From positions 248,001 to 312,000 of the forward strand of contig WHVD01000079.1 in NCBI GenBank assembly GCA_015178975.1: a DNA stretch of 64,000 bases, written 5' to 3'. Positions 44,616 to 56,436 of the stretch are shown one piece after another. Below the pieces are notes generated by a model that searched no databases, had not been told where the DNA came from, and saw only the letters and a program-made list of their open reading frames with translations. The translations under genes were made by a program, and so were the position numbers. Origin of the DNA: Hysterangium stoloniferum. Its lineage: Eukaryota; Basidiomycota; Agaricomycetes; Hysterangiales; Hysterangiaceae. The first letter of the stretch is position 1, and every line of letters begins with the position of its first letter.

Positions 44616-46669
44616 TGTTAAGAACTAAAAACTGACTAGTGTTGGTGGGCCAACGGGGACCGATCGGAAGGACCTGGCTTCAGCTTATATGCTGCACCCT
44701 CGCAGTTAACCATTGGGTGTCCTTAAATTTCGGGCGGGCAAAGACTAGTCCTAATGAATACCTCTTGGTGAAACTACCAATCGGAAATGAGGGATAAGTC
44801 GAGTGTCAGGCCAAGGGGTCGGGGACCGAGAGTGGGCGAGCACACACAAAGGTGGATAGCGGAGTACTTAGTATGAGACTTTTATAGATGTAGGAGGGTA
44901 TTCTGAGTTGATATTCTGATTGCCTAGTAACTACAACTACAGCAGGTTCATATACAAGTATCAGGCATCTAAAAACACTAACTAGGAGAAGAGCAGAAAG
45001 CGGTAGTGACAAATCCGCTTGACTAGAAACGGGAAGGTTACGATTAGTTCGGAGGCCATGAGATAACCAATAGTGGAATTATGAGAAAAGGAAATAGTCC
45101 GAGGGTTACAAGTATATATAGACATATGTGAAACATCAAGTAGAACAGATCATCATAATAAAAGGGACGTATGTGAGGTATCAGCTTTATCTCATAATTT
45201 TCTCTTAATTTTCTTTGAATTTATTAATATTTTCTCGAATTTATTGTATTTTTATTATATTTTTATTGTGAAATATAGGCTCTATCCCTTTTAACTTTGC
45301 ATAATAATAGCATATATGAACTCATATTATGCTATTATATCTTAGTTAATTTATTATAATTTTTTAACTAATTATTTATATTTTATTTACTTAGTTATTA
45401 CCTTTCGGCACCTTGCGCAGCCTAGTTTGCGCATTTTTGGAGTCATGTGACCCATTACATAAGCCTCCGGTGTCGGGATGTCACAAAGGTCACGAATGTG
45501 ACTACCCGAGTCACACAAGTCACGAACGTGACTACCCGAGTCATTATTAGGTTCCGCCGACTCATCGTTTGCTTCCGTCCCGGGACCGCGGCCTTGAACC
45601 TTCATGTTCAAGCAAGAGGTTACAACCCTTGTCTCAGAGAAGAGAATCACATGATAGACAAAGGGTAAATATTGAGTAGAATATGAGGTCATTATGATCT
45701 CACTAATGACCTCATAAACTAAATAGTTAGCTAATCATTGAGTTATCAAAATGTATATAAGGAGGGCCAAGTTTCCAATAAAACCAATCTATCTCTCACA
45801 TATTTTACAGTACAGCACAGAAGCTTACCTCATCATCCTAAGGACAATAATAGCCTTAGTTTGATACACTCACTGCAAGCACCTACACTTGCAGCATCTT
45901 GAATCTTTGTCAGCAACTCTTGGACTTGGCTAATCATCTAAGTTCCCCAGCCTCACAGCTACCCTTTAGGCTTATTAATTAGATAATAAACCTAATAAGT
46001 ATCTAAGTATCCTTACTGAAATCCCTGCCAATACTAGATTACTCAAGGCCCAGCCCTAAGTTTATTGAATTAATCAAGTACAAGCACTCAGATAATCCAA
46101 TACAAATTATTTTCTCTATTAATAAATTATTTAACACCTTGTTAAATAACTATTAATAGTTACAAATAAGCATACAAGAATCCGAAGCTCTTATATCAAG
46201 TCTCTGCCAAGTTACTGCGCATATATTCAGCTTCCAGCCCCTATTCTCAAGGAATAGTTCTTGTATTTGCTAAAAGAGTCATACACAGTTCTATTGAACC
46301 TTTCAATAATCAAAATAAGCATTGATTTGAGTTGTTTAAGCTTCATAGTGCAGCTCATTAATCTATCAGTATTTAAATTACTGGACCTTTGCTTGTTTTA
46401 TTGTTGAAGCTCTGTGACACTATAGCATATATTGAGCTATCTAAGAGAATCCCCTGAATACATTACAATGTATCAAAGTTTAACCAGATAGTACAAGTAT
46501 ATTTTGACGGGGGTGTAAACGGAGTTTGATCACTGTGAAGGCATACATCAGCATTGGGAAGCCAACAGTTTCTGATGTGAAGACTTGAACGATGACTTGA
46601 ACGATGACTTGAATCATCAATAGGAGGCGATAACCTCGGGGGCCGTCGGGTTGCGACACGGTCGTAACA
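44616..46669 (-). mobile_element. Gypsy1 5' LTR, split by solo LTR Z
   Basis: The two parts, 44616-45171 and 46473-46669, total 753 bp, equal to the 3' LTR. The outer end (TCGTAACA) is followed by CCGAT (46670-46674), the TSD. The inner end at 44616 borders the leader before gag. Confidence 0.9.
45172..46467. mobile_element. Solo LTR Z (about 1.3 kb)
   Basis: TGTGAGGTATC...GAATACATTACA, flanked by ACGTA (45167-45171) and ATGTA (46468-46472): a 5-bp TSD with one C-to-T change at a CpG. Inside are two GTCACGAA(T/C)GTGAC palindromes 30 bp apart (45489 and 45519), a TATATAAGG box at about 45755 and an AATAAA at about 45777, consistent with an LTR promoter and poly(A) region in plus orientation. 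The remainder is AT-rich and has no gene. Confidence 0.75.
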
Positions 46670-46674
46670 CCGAT

Positions 46675-49626
46675 GCCCACTATTGGGAATGTAAAGTGGA
46701 ATTTTCCTGAGAGAATCTGATGGAATGTCCTCAAAACAATAAGGCATCATCTAGCAAATCTTCTGGCAACAACTCTAGCATTAACCCCAGCAACTCTGGC
46801 AATAATACTGGCAAATCAAATTCTGATTGGAAGAAAGACAAGAAATCCAACAAAGAAAACAGTCAACTTCTGATAAACCCAACATTTCCCATTTGTTGGG
46901 TTCCAATGGTAAGCTCACCCCAAAGGAGAAACAATAACACATGGATACTGACCTCTGCCTTTTCTGCAGAAAAGGTGGACACAAGGTTTCCAATTGCACT
47001 GTTAAGTCAAACTCTTCCAAGGCTCATGCAGCAACTTCCACTACGACTTCAATATCCAAGGAAAAACATGCCATGGAGTCAAAAAAAGAGTAAGCAACTC
47101 TTCAGAATCTGCACAGACAGAGGGTTGCATTTACTCTCTCCATGTTTTTGAGATTTACCCATGTCAACACAGCCACTTTTTTGAATCCTGACTCTTTATT
47201 TGTAAAGCTGATTTCTGACCTTCTTGGAAATTTAGTGTTCCAAGCTCTGATAGATTCCAGCTCCACACACTGTTTTGCAGATACAACCTTTGCCACAAAA
47301 CATAATCTGAAACTCCATTCTGTTCCCACAATCTCTTTATGTCTGTTTGATGGCACTAACAACATGGCAATTACTCAAGCCTGTGACATGTCTATCTGGT
47401 TCCCATGCTAGCTGTTCAGTCATTCTTAAATACAACTGGCTCACCTGATATAATCCATTGATTGACTGGGTATTGGGAAGTATTAATTTCCTAATTCCCA
47501 ACACTTCCGTTCCCTCTGCAGCATCTAATCTGGCCAGAGCCTCTTCAGCCTCAATGGCAATTCTCGAAACCTCGAAACCTCTGAAAATCTCTCTCATCAA
47601 TGCTGTGGCATTTGTTAGGGTGACTAAATTGGATGGATCACAGTGTTTTTCAATCAGCTTAAAAAGTTGATGAAGTATCTGGACATTTTGCAACTCCATA
47701 ATTATCCAAGCTAAAAGCTGACCTGGAAGGAGTTCCTAAGAAAATACCATGATTTTGCAGATATTTTCAGTAAGCAAAAATCTGACTGGCTTGCACCACA
47801 TATGTAGGCCTTACAACTTAAAAAATCAATATTGAGCCTGGTTCAAACCCACCCTTAGGACCTATGTATTTACTCATTGTCCCAATTGGAACTTTCATCT
47901 ATTTGGGAGTTCTTGAACAAACATCTGTCAAAAGGTTTTATCTGTTCCTCAAAGTCTCCATATGGAGTGCCTGTCCTTTTTGTTAAGAAAAAGGATGGTT
48001 CCCTTTGCCTCTGTGTTGATTTCCAAGGCTTAAATTCCATAAAACAGAAAGATAAGGATCCACTTCTGCCTATTACAGATTTACTTGATGCCCTGGAAAG
48101 CTTGGATTTACACCAAAATAGACCTTAAACATGCTTATCATTTGGTCTGAATTGCCAAAGGTGACAAATGAAAGACTGCTTTCCACACCCACTATGGATC
48201 TTTTGAATGGTTGGTTATGCCATTCAGCCTGACCAATGCTCCCTCTGCTTTTCAACATTTTGTTAAAGATATATGTATTTTCTGACATGCTTGATGTACA
48301 TGTGTGTTATAGTCTATTTGGATGACATTGTGGTATTTTCCAAAGATCCTGCTCTTCACAACAAGCAGGTCCACAAAGTTTTCCGAAGACTCCAAAATAA
48401 CGGTCTTTTTGCTAATAGTAAAAAGTGCTATTTTGACATAGACTCTATTGAATATTTAGGTTTCATTATTGGGCCCAATGGCCTCCATATGGATGAAACC
48501 AAAGTTTAAGTTGTCTGTGACTGGCCCGAGCCACGGAAAGTCAAGGATATCCAGTCATTTTTAGGCTTTGCAAATTTTTACCATCAATTTATTCAGAACT
48601 ATTCAGATATTAGAATACTGCTCACTTGACTTACCTGTAAATCTCAACCGTGGGTTTTTGATGAAAAATGCCATTCTGCCATTCAGACTTTAAGAAATGC
48701 CTTCACTTCTGCTCTGATTCTTTCTCATTGGAAACCTGATGTTCCAATTATTGTGGAAACTGATACTTCTGATTATGCAATTGCCACAATTCTTTCCATC
48801 CAAGATTCTGATGGTAAAATTCACCCAGTCACATTTCTTTCTCAGACACTTTCAATTTCTGAACTTAATTATGACATTCATGATAAGGAACTCTGGCAAT
48901 CTTCAAGGCTTTCAAACATTGGTGGCATTATCTTGAAGGTTCTGCAATTCTGGTTGATGTTGTTACTGATCACAAAAATTTGGAATATTTTTCAACCACT
49001 AAATTTTTGACCTGTCAGCAAGCCTAATGGTCCAAATTTCTTTCTGCTTTCAAAATGACTATCTGTTTCTGACCTGGACATCTTGGTAGAAAACCAGATG
49101 CCATGACTTGACAATGGGACATCTCTCCTAAAGAGGGGGAAAGTAACTATGCTGTTGTTAACTTGCATAACATGAAACCTGTTTTTACAATGCAACAACT
49201 TTCTGCATCTATCTGAATGACTTCTCTCTACCATCCAATTATGTGTAGCATTATGAGTATGGACATTGAGCAATTACATCAAGATGTCCTTTCTGCACTT
49301 ACTTCTGATATGGCTCTCAAGTTACACCTAGAAGTTCCTGAAGACCCCGATCAACCCCAGTGGTCCCAAGACTCTCAAGGTTTCATCCATCTCAATGGAC
49401 ATATTTACATTCTGGACTCCAACAATCTCCAACTCTGCAGATGTACTTCAGTACAAACATGATCATCCAACCTCTGGATATTACAGCATTAACAATACTC
49501 TTGGTTTAATCTGAAGAGAATATACTTGGCCCAACCTCCAAGATTTCATAACCCAGTTCCATAAGTCATGCACTACCTGCTTACACTCCAAATCCCAGAG
49601 ACATAAGCCATATGGCCTTCTCAAGG
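46675..49626 (+). pseudogene. Gypsy3 gag end and pol (decayed)
   Basis: Continues the gag of 22401-23012: AHYWECKVEF, an Asn/Ser-rich linker, and a knuckle remnant near 46945-46995. Protease with FQALIDSSSTHCFAD (about 47245), RT with [42 protein letters not shown] and VIVYLDDIVVFSK (catalytic YLDD kept), RNase H with METDTSDYAIATILS, then the integrase start (REYTWPNLQDF, CTTCLHSKSQRHK). It is cut at 49626 in the HKPYGLLK segment; the rest of integrase is missing. Many stops and shifts, very few CpG. Confidence 0.85.
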
Positions 49627-50099
49627 TCTTGTCCTGCAAAACAAGTGGAGCTTGGTTTCAACTTATGTGTTGCACCCTTGCATGAACTGTTAGGGTGTTC
49701 CAGTATTTTTGAAGAGCAAGTAGTATGATTTGTTGGCTGAAGATGATACTAGTTGCAGCTGGCTGATGATGTCTACAAGAGTATTAGGAGCAAGCAAAGG
49801 GGCTTAAACACAAAAGGTGTAATCTAAGTTGATATTCAAACTGGAGAAACTAGAGCATACATGAGAGGGCTTTTTTGTACAAAGGTATGATGGAGGATTG
49901 GAAGGACAATCAGGGAAGTGAGAAGTTGTGATGGGTCAAAGGAAAGTGGGAAAAGGAACAAGGATCAAACTCAGACTAAATGTGATAAAACACAAGTGTT
50001 CCAAAGGTTGTGAGGTGGCAAATACAACATACATGTTGAATGGGTGACAGAAGAGCATCAGAATGGAGATGGGACAGGATGGTCAAAAGGGTAATCTAC
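49627..50099. other. Decayed LTR-like sequence
   Basis: Contains a variant of the shared LTR core (GGAGCTTGGTTTCAACTTATG near 49650) but no clear ends. Probably an old truncated LTR. No gene. Confidence 0.4.
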
Positions 50100-50104
50100 A
50101 GAGG

Positions 50105-51573
50105 TGTTAAGAACTGAAAACTGACTAATGTCAGCAGGCCAATGGGGACCGATCAGAAGGACTTGGCTTCAGCTTATGTGCTGTGCCCTTGCAATTTACC
50201 GTCGGGTGTCCTTAAATTTCGGATGGGTGAAGACTAGTCCTAACGAGTACCTCACGGTGAGTTACCAATCGGGACCAAAGGATAAGTTGAGTGTTGGGCC
50301 AAGGGGGTCGGGGACCAAGAGTGGGCGAGTGCACGTGAAGGCAGAGAGCAGGATACTTAGAGTAAGACTTCTAGAGATGTATGTAGGTGTTCTGAGTTGA
50401 TATTCTGATTGCCTAGTAACTACAACTACAGCGGGTTCATATACAAGTTATCGGTGTCTAGAAAATACTAACTAAGGAAAGAGTGGAAACATTATTTGAC
50501 AAATAAACTTGACTAGGAATGGGAAGGTTACGATAGGTTCAGAGGCCATGATTAACTGAGAGCGGGATTACTGTTACGACTGTGTCGCAACCTTATTGGT
50601 CCCGAGGTTATTGCCACTTATCAACGTTTTCAAGTCACCACTTCGGAAACCATCAGCCCCTGAAGCTGACGTATGTTTTCATGATGATCAAACTCCGTTT
50701 ACGCCCACATCAAAATAACTTGTATTGTCTGGTTAAACTTTTGATACGTCCCTTTTATTATGTTGATCCGTTCAATCCTATGTTTCACATATGTCTATCT
50801 ATATTTGTAGTCCTTGAACTATTTCCTTTTATCCTAATTCCGCTCTCGGTTATCATCGGCCTCCGAACTAATCATAAACTTCCCGTTCCTAGTCAAGCTT
50901 ATTGTTAATGCCATTTTCCGCCCTTCTCCCCGTTAGTATTTTCTAGACGCCTGTTACTTGTATATGAACCCGCTGTAGTTGTAGTTACTAGGCAATCAGA
51001 ATATCGACTCAGAATACCCTCATACGTCTGTAACAGTCTCATACTAAGAATCCCCCCATCCGCCTTCGTGTGCGCTCGCCCACTCCTGGCCCCGACCCCT
51101 TGGCCTGACGCTCGACTTGTCCTTCGGTCCCAATCAGTATCTCACCGAAAGGAACTCTTTAGGATTAGTCTTTGCCCGTCTGAAATCTAAGGACACCCTA
51201 TGGACATTTGCGAGGGCACAGCACATAAGCTGAAGCCAAGTCCTTCCGATCGGTCCCTGTCAGCCACCGACATTAGTCAGTTTTCAGTTCTTAACAATTA
51301 TGAGAAAAGGAAATAGTCCAAGGGTTACAAGTATATATAGGCATATGTGAAACATAGAGTAGAACAGATCATAATAAAAAGGGACATATCAGAGTATAAC
51401 CAGATAGTACGAGTATATTTTGATGGGGGCGTAAACAGGGTTTGATCACCGTGAAAGCATATGTCAGTGTCGGGCAACCAATGGTTTCCGATGCGATGAC
51501 TTGATTGATAACTTGAAACATCAATTGGTGGCAATAACCTTGGGGACCGTCGGGTTGTGACACGGTCATAACA
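50105..51573 (-). mobile_element. Solo LTR W, interrupted by LTR V
   Basis: Ends TGTTAAGAACTG... and ...GGTCATAACA, flanked by a perfect TSD AGAGG (50100-50104 and 51574-51578). Without LTR V it is about 739 bp and is clearly related to the 753-bp Gypsy1 LTR. Confidence 0.9.
50572..51296 (+). mobile_element. Solo LTR V nested in LTR W
   Basis: TGTTACGACTGTG...TTCTTAACA, 725 bp, same family as W and the Gypsy1 LTR but in opposite orientation. Flanked by ATTAC (50567-50571) and ATTAT (51297-51301), a TSD with one change. Confidence 0.9.
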
Positions 51574-51784
51574 AGAGGGATACATAGGTGTCAGGGCACT
51601 GCATGGTTGGGATACTGATAGTGGGGTGAAAGAAGGTTACAAGGATAAAGTCAAGTTTTTGGGGCTCCAAAATGATAGGATCCTAACAGTAGATTCACCT
51701 GTGAACAGAGATGGCAGTACATGGTGGTGACAGTAAGTAAAATGGGAATGAAAAACTACTATGTACATCTATAATGATTGTTGG

Positions 51785-52604
51785 TGTTAGGATACGTAAG
51801 GGTGGGTTTCCGGAGAAACCTGCGGAATATCTGGTAGGACTTGGCTTCAGCTTATAGGCTGTGCCCTTGCTAGATCGTGTCGTCCAATTTCAGACAGGCA
51901 GACGGGAATCCCGGGGAGTCCGGGTGGGGGTCGTGGGTCGTGGGTCGTGAGTTGTAAGTCGGAGGTTGTGGGTCGTGAGTCGAGACTGGTGAGAGAGATA
52001 GATATGCCGGAGCCCATGGGCTCTGACTAGGGTGAGCGGTGTGAATCAAGTAGGGTTTTAGAGCGGAAAATGTATTAGATTACTGGGGGGAATCTAAGCT
52101 GATTTTCTGACTGGATTGTATGTACAACATCTGCCAGTTTAAATAGACTGTGGAGTAAATGTCATACTGAATCCAGTAATAATGAAACGAAGTGAGCAAA
52201 ACATAAAACGGGAATAGTAAACACCAAATTGGTGTTAGAAATGGGACAGAACGGAGCAGAGTCTGAATCGTGACAAAGCATAACCCATAACGGGAAATGG
52301 AGCGGGAGCGGAGTCCAAATCGTGACAGGTCATTTGACTAAAACAGGAATGGGGCTCAGTTAGAGTGGTGATGGGATTCTGAGTGGGGTCTGGTGACTGA
52401 TGCGTGGGAAGAAGACGGACATAGACAGAGACAGAGTCCAGGGGAAGTCTGGTGACTGATATGTGTCGTAATGAGGTTGAACATAACAAGTCTTGACGTA
52501 CGGAGTCTGGGTGGGAGATCCTATAAACAGACAATTGGTGCGTGTAGGGTGTGGTGGCGTACAAGTTAGTGCCTGGAGTCCGGCGGGATTGTCCAGTTGT
52601 AACA
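51785..52604 (-). mobile_element. Solo LTR, sister of Y (820 bp)
   Basis: TGTTAGGATACG...AGTTGTAACA with a perfect TSD GTTGG (51780-51784 and 52605-52609). It is similar to 42940-43769 along its whole length. Confidence 0.92.
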
Positions 52605-52609
52605 GTTGG

Positions 52610-53601
52610 GGTCTAAAGTCTAAAGCTAAAGGGTAATGGAATGTCAGGCATCTGCAAGGTTAGTACATATATACCCAGGAGGTCAGTTCTACTAGTCAAG
52701 TGGAGCTTGGCTTCAACATATGTGTTGCACCTTCACATGAATTGTCAGGTTGCTCTGGTATTTCAAAACAAGTATGCAATAGAACTCAAGTTGACACTTA
52801 GGAGGATATCTGAAAACTATTAAGTATACCAAATTCCAATATACTAGAGGTCATTTAAACATCTGGGATGTGATTCAAACATAATTTGTTTTGTAAAACT
52901 TTTTGAAAGTTTTAAACTCTCTTGTACAATACAAACTAAAGAATCTTTCCGGACATGAGTAGACAATAAAAATAAAAAAATAGTAATTTGAAACACTAAT
53001 ACATACTTTTAAAAAATGTATATCATTGGCACCTCTAAATACATATGTATTACTTTGGAATGGATCTGTCAATCTGAACAGATTTCTACTTGATTCAATA
53101 TACCCAGAATATATTCACCCAACTAAGAAAGCCACAGGACAAAAAATTTCTAATTATATATCACATATTTTACTAGGAAATAACTACAGTTTAGCTTTTA
53201 AAAAACAAATTAACAACAAAAGTATTAGCAAGTATTTACATAACTTGGAAAACCATATACAATAGGTTCTATTAATTGACTCTGAATTGTTTAGGATATA
53301 ATATGGAGAATTGTTTCTTATGGTTGGTGGTTAACAATATAATAGTCTCAGAGGATATATCACTATTTAAAGATGGAGTTTTGTAGAAATATAAATTTTA
53401 CCAGTAAACATCTGATATTATAGTAATCACAGACAACCTCCTTGACTAAATGAATTGGGGGGCCAGAAGGCTAAGGGTTGATGGGGTCTGAGTCTCAGCT
53501 GGCCAAGGGCATCAGGGGTCCATGGGATTAGTATATACTCAACTGGGAGGTCTGGCTCTACTAATCAAATGGAGCTTCACTTCAACGTGTGTTGCACCCT
53601 C
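52610..53601. other. AT-rich decayed sequence with LTR scraps
   Basis: LTR-core variants near 52700 and 53565 mark two truncated LTR pieces. The AT-rich middle (52800-53440) has an open frame at 53026-53265 (+) without recognisable motif. No gene is supported. Confidence 0.4.
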
Positions 53602-54455
53602 ATGAAAACTGGGGAGATGACAGGGAACATACACAGGACAGGCATGGACCAGAGAGTGGGTCAGAAAAGGCTCCAAAAAAAAAGTTTGGAAAAGGGTCCA
53701 GGACCTGAAAAGGGTCCAGGACCTGAAAAGGGTCCAGGACCTGAAAAGGGTCCAGGACCTGAAAAGGGTCCAGGACCTGAAAAGGGTCCAGGACCTGAAA
53801 AGGGTCCAGGACCTGAAAAGGGTCCAGGACCTGAAAAGGGTCCAGGACCTGAAAAGGGTCCAGGACCTGAAAAGGGTCCAGGACCTGAAAAGGGTCCAGG
53901 ACCTGAAAAGGGTCCAGGACCTGAAAAGGGTCCAGGACCTGAAAAGGGTCCAAGGACAAGGCAAAGGACAAGGGTAAGCAAGGTGATGCCAATTTGGAGT
54001 TATGAGCAATTATTTAGGAGGTATATCTGTAAAGAAAACCAAGCACTAGGTGGCCAACACATTGTGAACTTGAATCCATAATATACCATTAAGGTACATG
54101 GCAGACAGAGCATATTTCTGGGAGCCAATGGAATCTGAAAATACAGTGACTAGTAGGAACTTAGTCCATCTGGAATATCCAGAAATAATTGGGAGCCAAG
54201 CAAACCAGGGGCAGGACAAAACAAGGATCAGAGCAGGGCAAAATGAATGGAATCTGAGTAAAACAGGATCAGCTTCAGCTGTTGACTTACAGTATCTTTG
54301 CATCTGGAAATCAGAATGATATATGAAAACACAAAAAAGGGTTCTGTCAAAGATAAGTAATGTGATGCCAATGTGGAGTTGTGAACAAATGAATGGGGAA
54401 AATAAACATGATGCTAGGTAAGGTGAATGAGTGATGAGTTGTAGTTTTAATCTAC
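53602..54455 (-). mobile_element. Internal fragment of a Gypsy5-type element
   Basis: Similar along its length to 58158-58770 (for example CAAACCAGGGGCAGGACA, and TTTTAATCTAC just before the LTR). The neighbouring LTR starts at 54456, as the Gypsy5 5' LTR starts at 58771, so this is the leader/gag side of a second, truncated minus-strand element. The 18-bp minisatellite at 53694-53952 is expanded here only. Confidence 0.65.
53694..53952. repeat. 18-bp minisatellite
   Basis: About 14 copies of AAAAGGGTCCAGGACCTG. The unit contains the palindrome GGTCCAGGACC. As a multiple of 3 it reads EKGPGP in one plus frame. The matching site at about 58240-58275 has only about one and a half units. Confidence 0.95.
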
Positions 54456-55057
54456 TGTTAAGTTGTGGATCTCTGGGTGGAATGTCCAGTGGATATTCTG
54501 GATACTTCCCAGAAATATGTCCATGGAGTTCCCAGGGATTAGTTCAGGGAGTACTGGAATATTCCCAGAGTACAAGTTGGACTTGTTTTCAGCTTATGTG
54601 CTGTGCCCTTGTCACTTGGATGTCCATATTTCAGAGGGCAGATATATCCAGAGTGTTTACAGATACTCAGAGTTCCTGGAGGTTCTGGATGTCCAGAGCC
54701 CAGAGAGTTCCGGATATTGAGTGTACAGAAAGACAGAAGGAACAAGACTAGTTTGAGATTAAAACTAAGGAGTAAGTACATGACTATAGAGGACTATATA
54801 GATGTTCCAATTATTGTATTACAAGCCTGGAAGTATAATAAGATGTATTTGGAACTGTTTCCAAACTAAGCATATAATAACAAGTAGATAAATGAGGATA
54901 CAAGGATGGGGACAGATCAGGGAATAAGGGCAAGAACAATAAACAGATGAATGAACATCTGTCAACCAGTCAGTTACCAAATGCAGAACAAAGGAAGCGA
55001 GTCGGGATATCCACATATCCACAGATATCTGATACTATCCAGAAATGGATCCTAACA
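54456..55057 (-). mobile_element. LTR of the truncated Gypsy5-type element (602 bp)
   Basis: TGTTAAGTTG...GGATCCTAACA, preceded by the same leader sequence that precedes 58771. It carries the LTR core (TTTTCAGCTTATGTGCTG near 54578). The partner LTR is not found. Confidence 0.65.
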
Positions 55058-55109
55058 CTACAATGACTAAGTGTGCATATTTCCAGGAATGCCATGGGTT
55101 CTGGGCAGG

Positions 55110-56083
55110 TGTTAAGTTCTGGAACAAAGGATAAGTTCCAAGGAAGTCCCGCAGAGTGTTTCTGGTAATTATTCCAAACACACTTTCCGGGAAATGTCCT
55201 GTGGAGTCCCCAGGTAATAAGTCCAGGGAGTTTCCAGGGATTAGCACAAGGAGTGTATCAGAATAATTACCAGAGTGGTACTGAGAGATGGACTTGGCTT
55301 CAGCTTATGTGCTGCACCCTCATACACTCATTTGGGTGTCCATATTTTGAGCTGACAGAACACCTACAAGCAAGATGTAGATTCTGGAGTTCCTGTGGAA
55401 GTTCTGGGAATCAAGCATGCAGACAGACAAGAGGACTAGAGACTGGATCAGGACATATTTGGGGTGTAACTAGTTCAATATTGAAACTGGAGTGTAAGTA
55501 TATACATGAGTATGGGAGACTTATATAGACTGTGGAATGTAATAATACCAAATATGGTAATAATGAGGGGCAGAACTATTAAACATAAAATGAAACAAGT
55601 AAATACTAAACTGGGAATTCGGGACAGGATGGAATGGAAGTGGAGAATGAATCATGACAGGTCATTAGACCATAATGGGAACAGGGCTCTGTTAGAGGGG
55701 TTCTGGGAGTTCAGTCAGAGTCCGGCGGGTTTTCTGGTTAACTGTAACTTGATGAGTAGGATATAGAGAGTTGGGTGCAGATAAGGTGGAGTCAAAGATT
55801 AAGAAGCATGTACAAAAACGTGGGAGGCCTGGTCCAGGAAATGACCAAGAACATGTAGAGATGTCAACTGTGAAAGGGTGGAGTCTGATGAATTCCAGGT
55901 CATAACAGAAGGTATCTAGTTGGGGGGCAGACTGACTGAATGGGATGTGAGTCAAAGGGTACTTGAGGGATGAGGGTTGGGTTCTGGTGCATTCCAGATC
56001 TTGATACTGGTCCAGAAGGTGGTTTGGAACCTATATAATATCCAGAAGATACTCTGTGGAGTTCCTGGGAACAGGTCTTGACA
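55110..56083 (-). mobile_element. Gypsy5 3' LTR
   Basis: TGTTAAGTTC...GGTCTTGACA. It is 55 bp shorter than its partner at 58771-59799, owing to one deletion near 55728. The flank GCAGG (55105-55109) matches the base run after the partner (59800-59804). A purine tract (AAAGGGAGAGTAC on the minus strand) abuts its inner end, marking it as the 3' LTR. Confidence 0.85.
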
Positions 56084-56217
56084 GTACTCTCCCTTTAAGG
56101 CCAAAGTCCCATAGAGGCCATAGAACATGATAAGGTTTGTCAGGGATTGCAACTAGTGCAAGGCAGTGGAATTCAAACCAGAGTCTGGGGGCAAGACAGG
56201 GAGCCCACACAGGGTAA

Positions 56218-56436
56218 GTGAAAGATCCATGGGGAGTTCTGGGAACTGACCAAGATGACAGAAGGTATGGAAGCTGCTCCAGTCCACCTGGAGGCAAGAA
56301 CAATCTGCAGTATTCCAGTTGTCATGACTGGAACACTGAGTGTTTCTGGAAGTCCAGTTGGGGCCTGGGATGTTGGCCCTGTGCACACTTGAAAGCCAAG
56401 TGCTCCTTGGTACAGGAGGCCATGGGATCTGGGTAA
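56218..56436 (+). pseudogene. Antisense Zn2Cys6-like remnant of Gypsy5
   Basis: A 72-codon frame opposite to the Gypsy5 pol strand, close to the 3' LTR, as in Gypsy1. Cysteines at codons 35, 42, 52, 55 and 62 give C-X6-C-X9-C-X2-C-X6-C (GCWPCAHLKAKC at the end). The position where the first Cys of a Zn2Cys6 cluster should be, three residues before codon 35, is Tyr (TAT, one transition from TGT). The rest of the gene is not recognisable. Confidence 0.5.

Noticed and set aside
52810-53440. AT-rich tract with a 79-codon frame, considered as a mitochondrial insertion or transposase
   Set aside because: No mitochondrial or transposase motif could be seen.
53539-54009. Three overlapping minus-strand frames with repeated PFQVLD, SWTLFR and GPFSGP units
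   Set aside because: All are products of the 18-bp minisatellite, which is free of stops in several frames.
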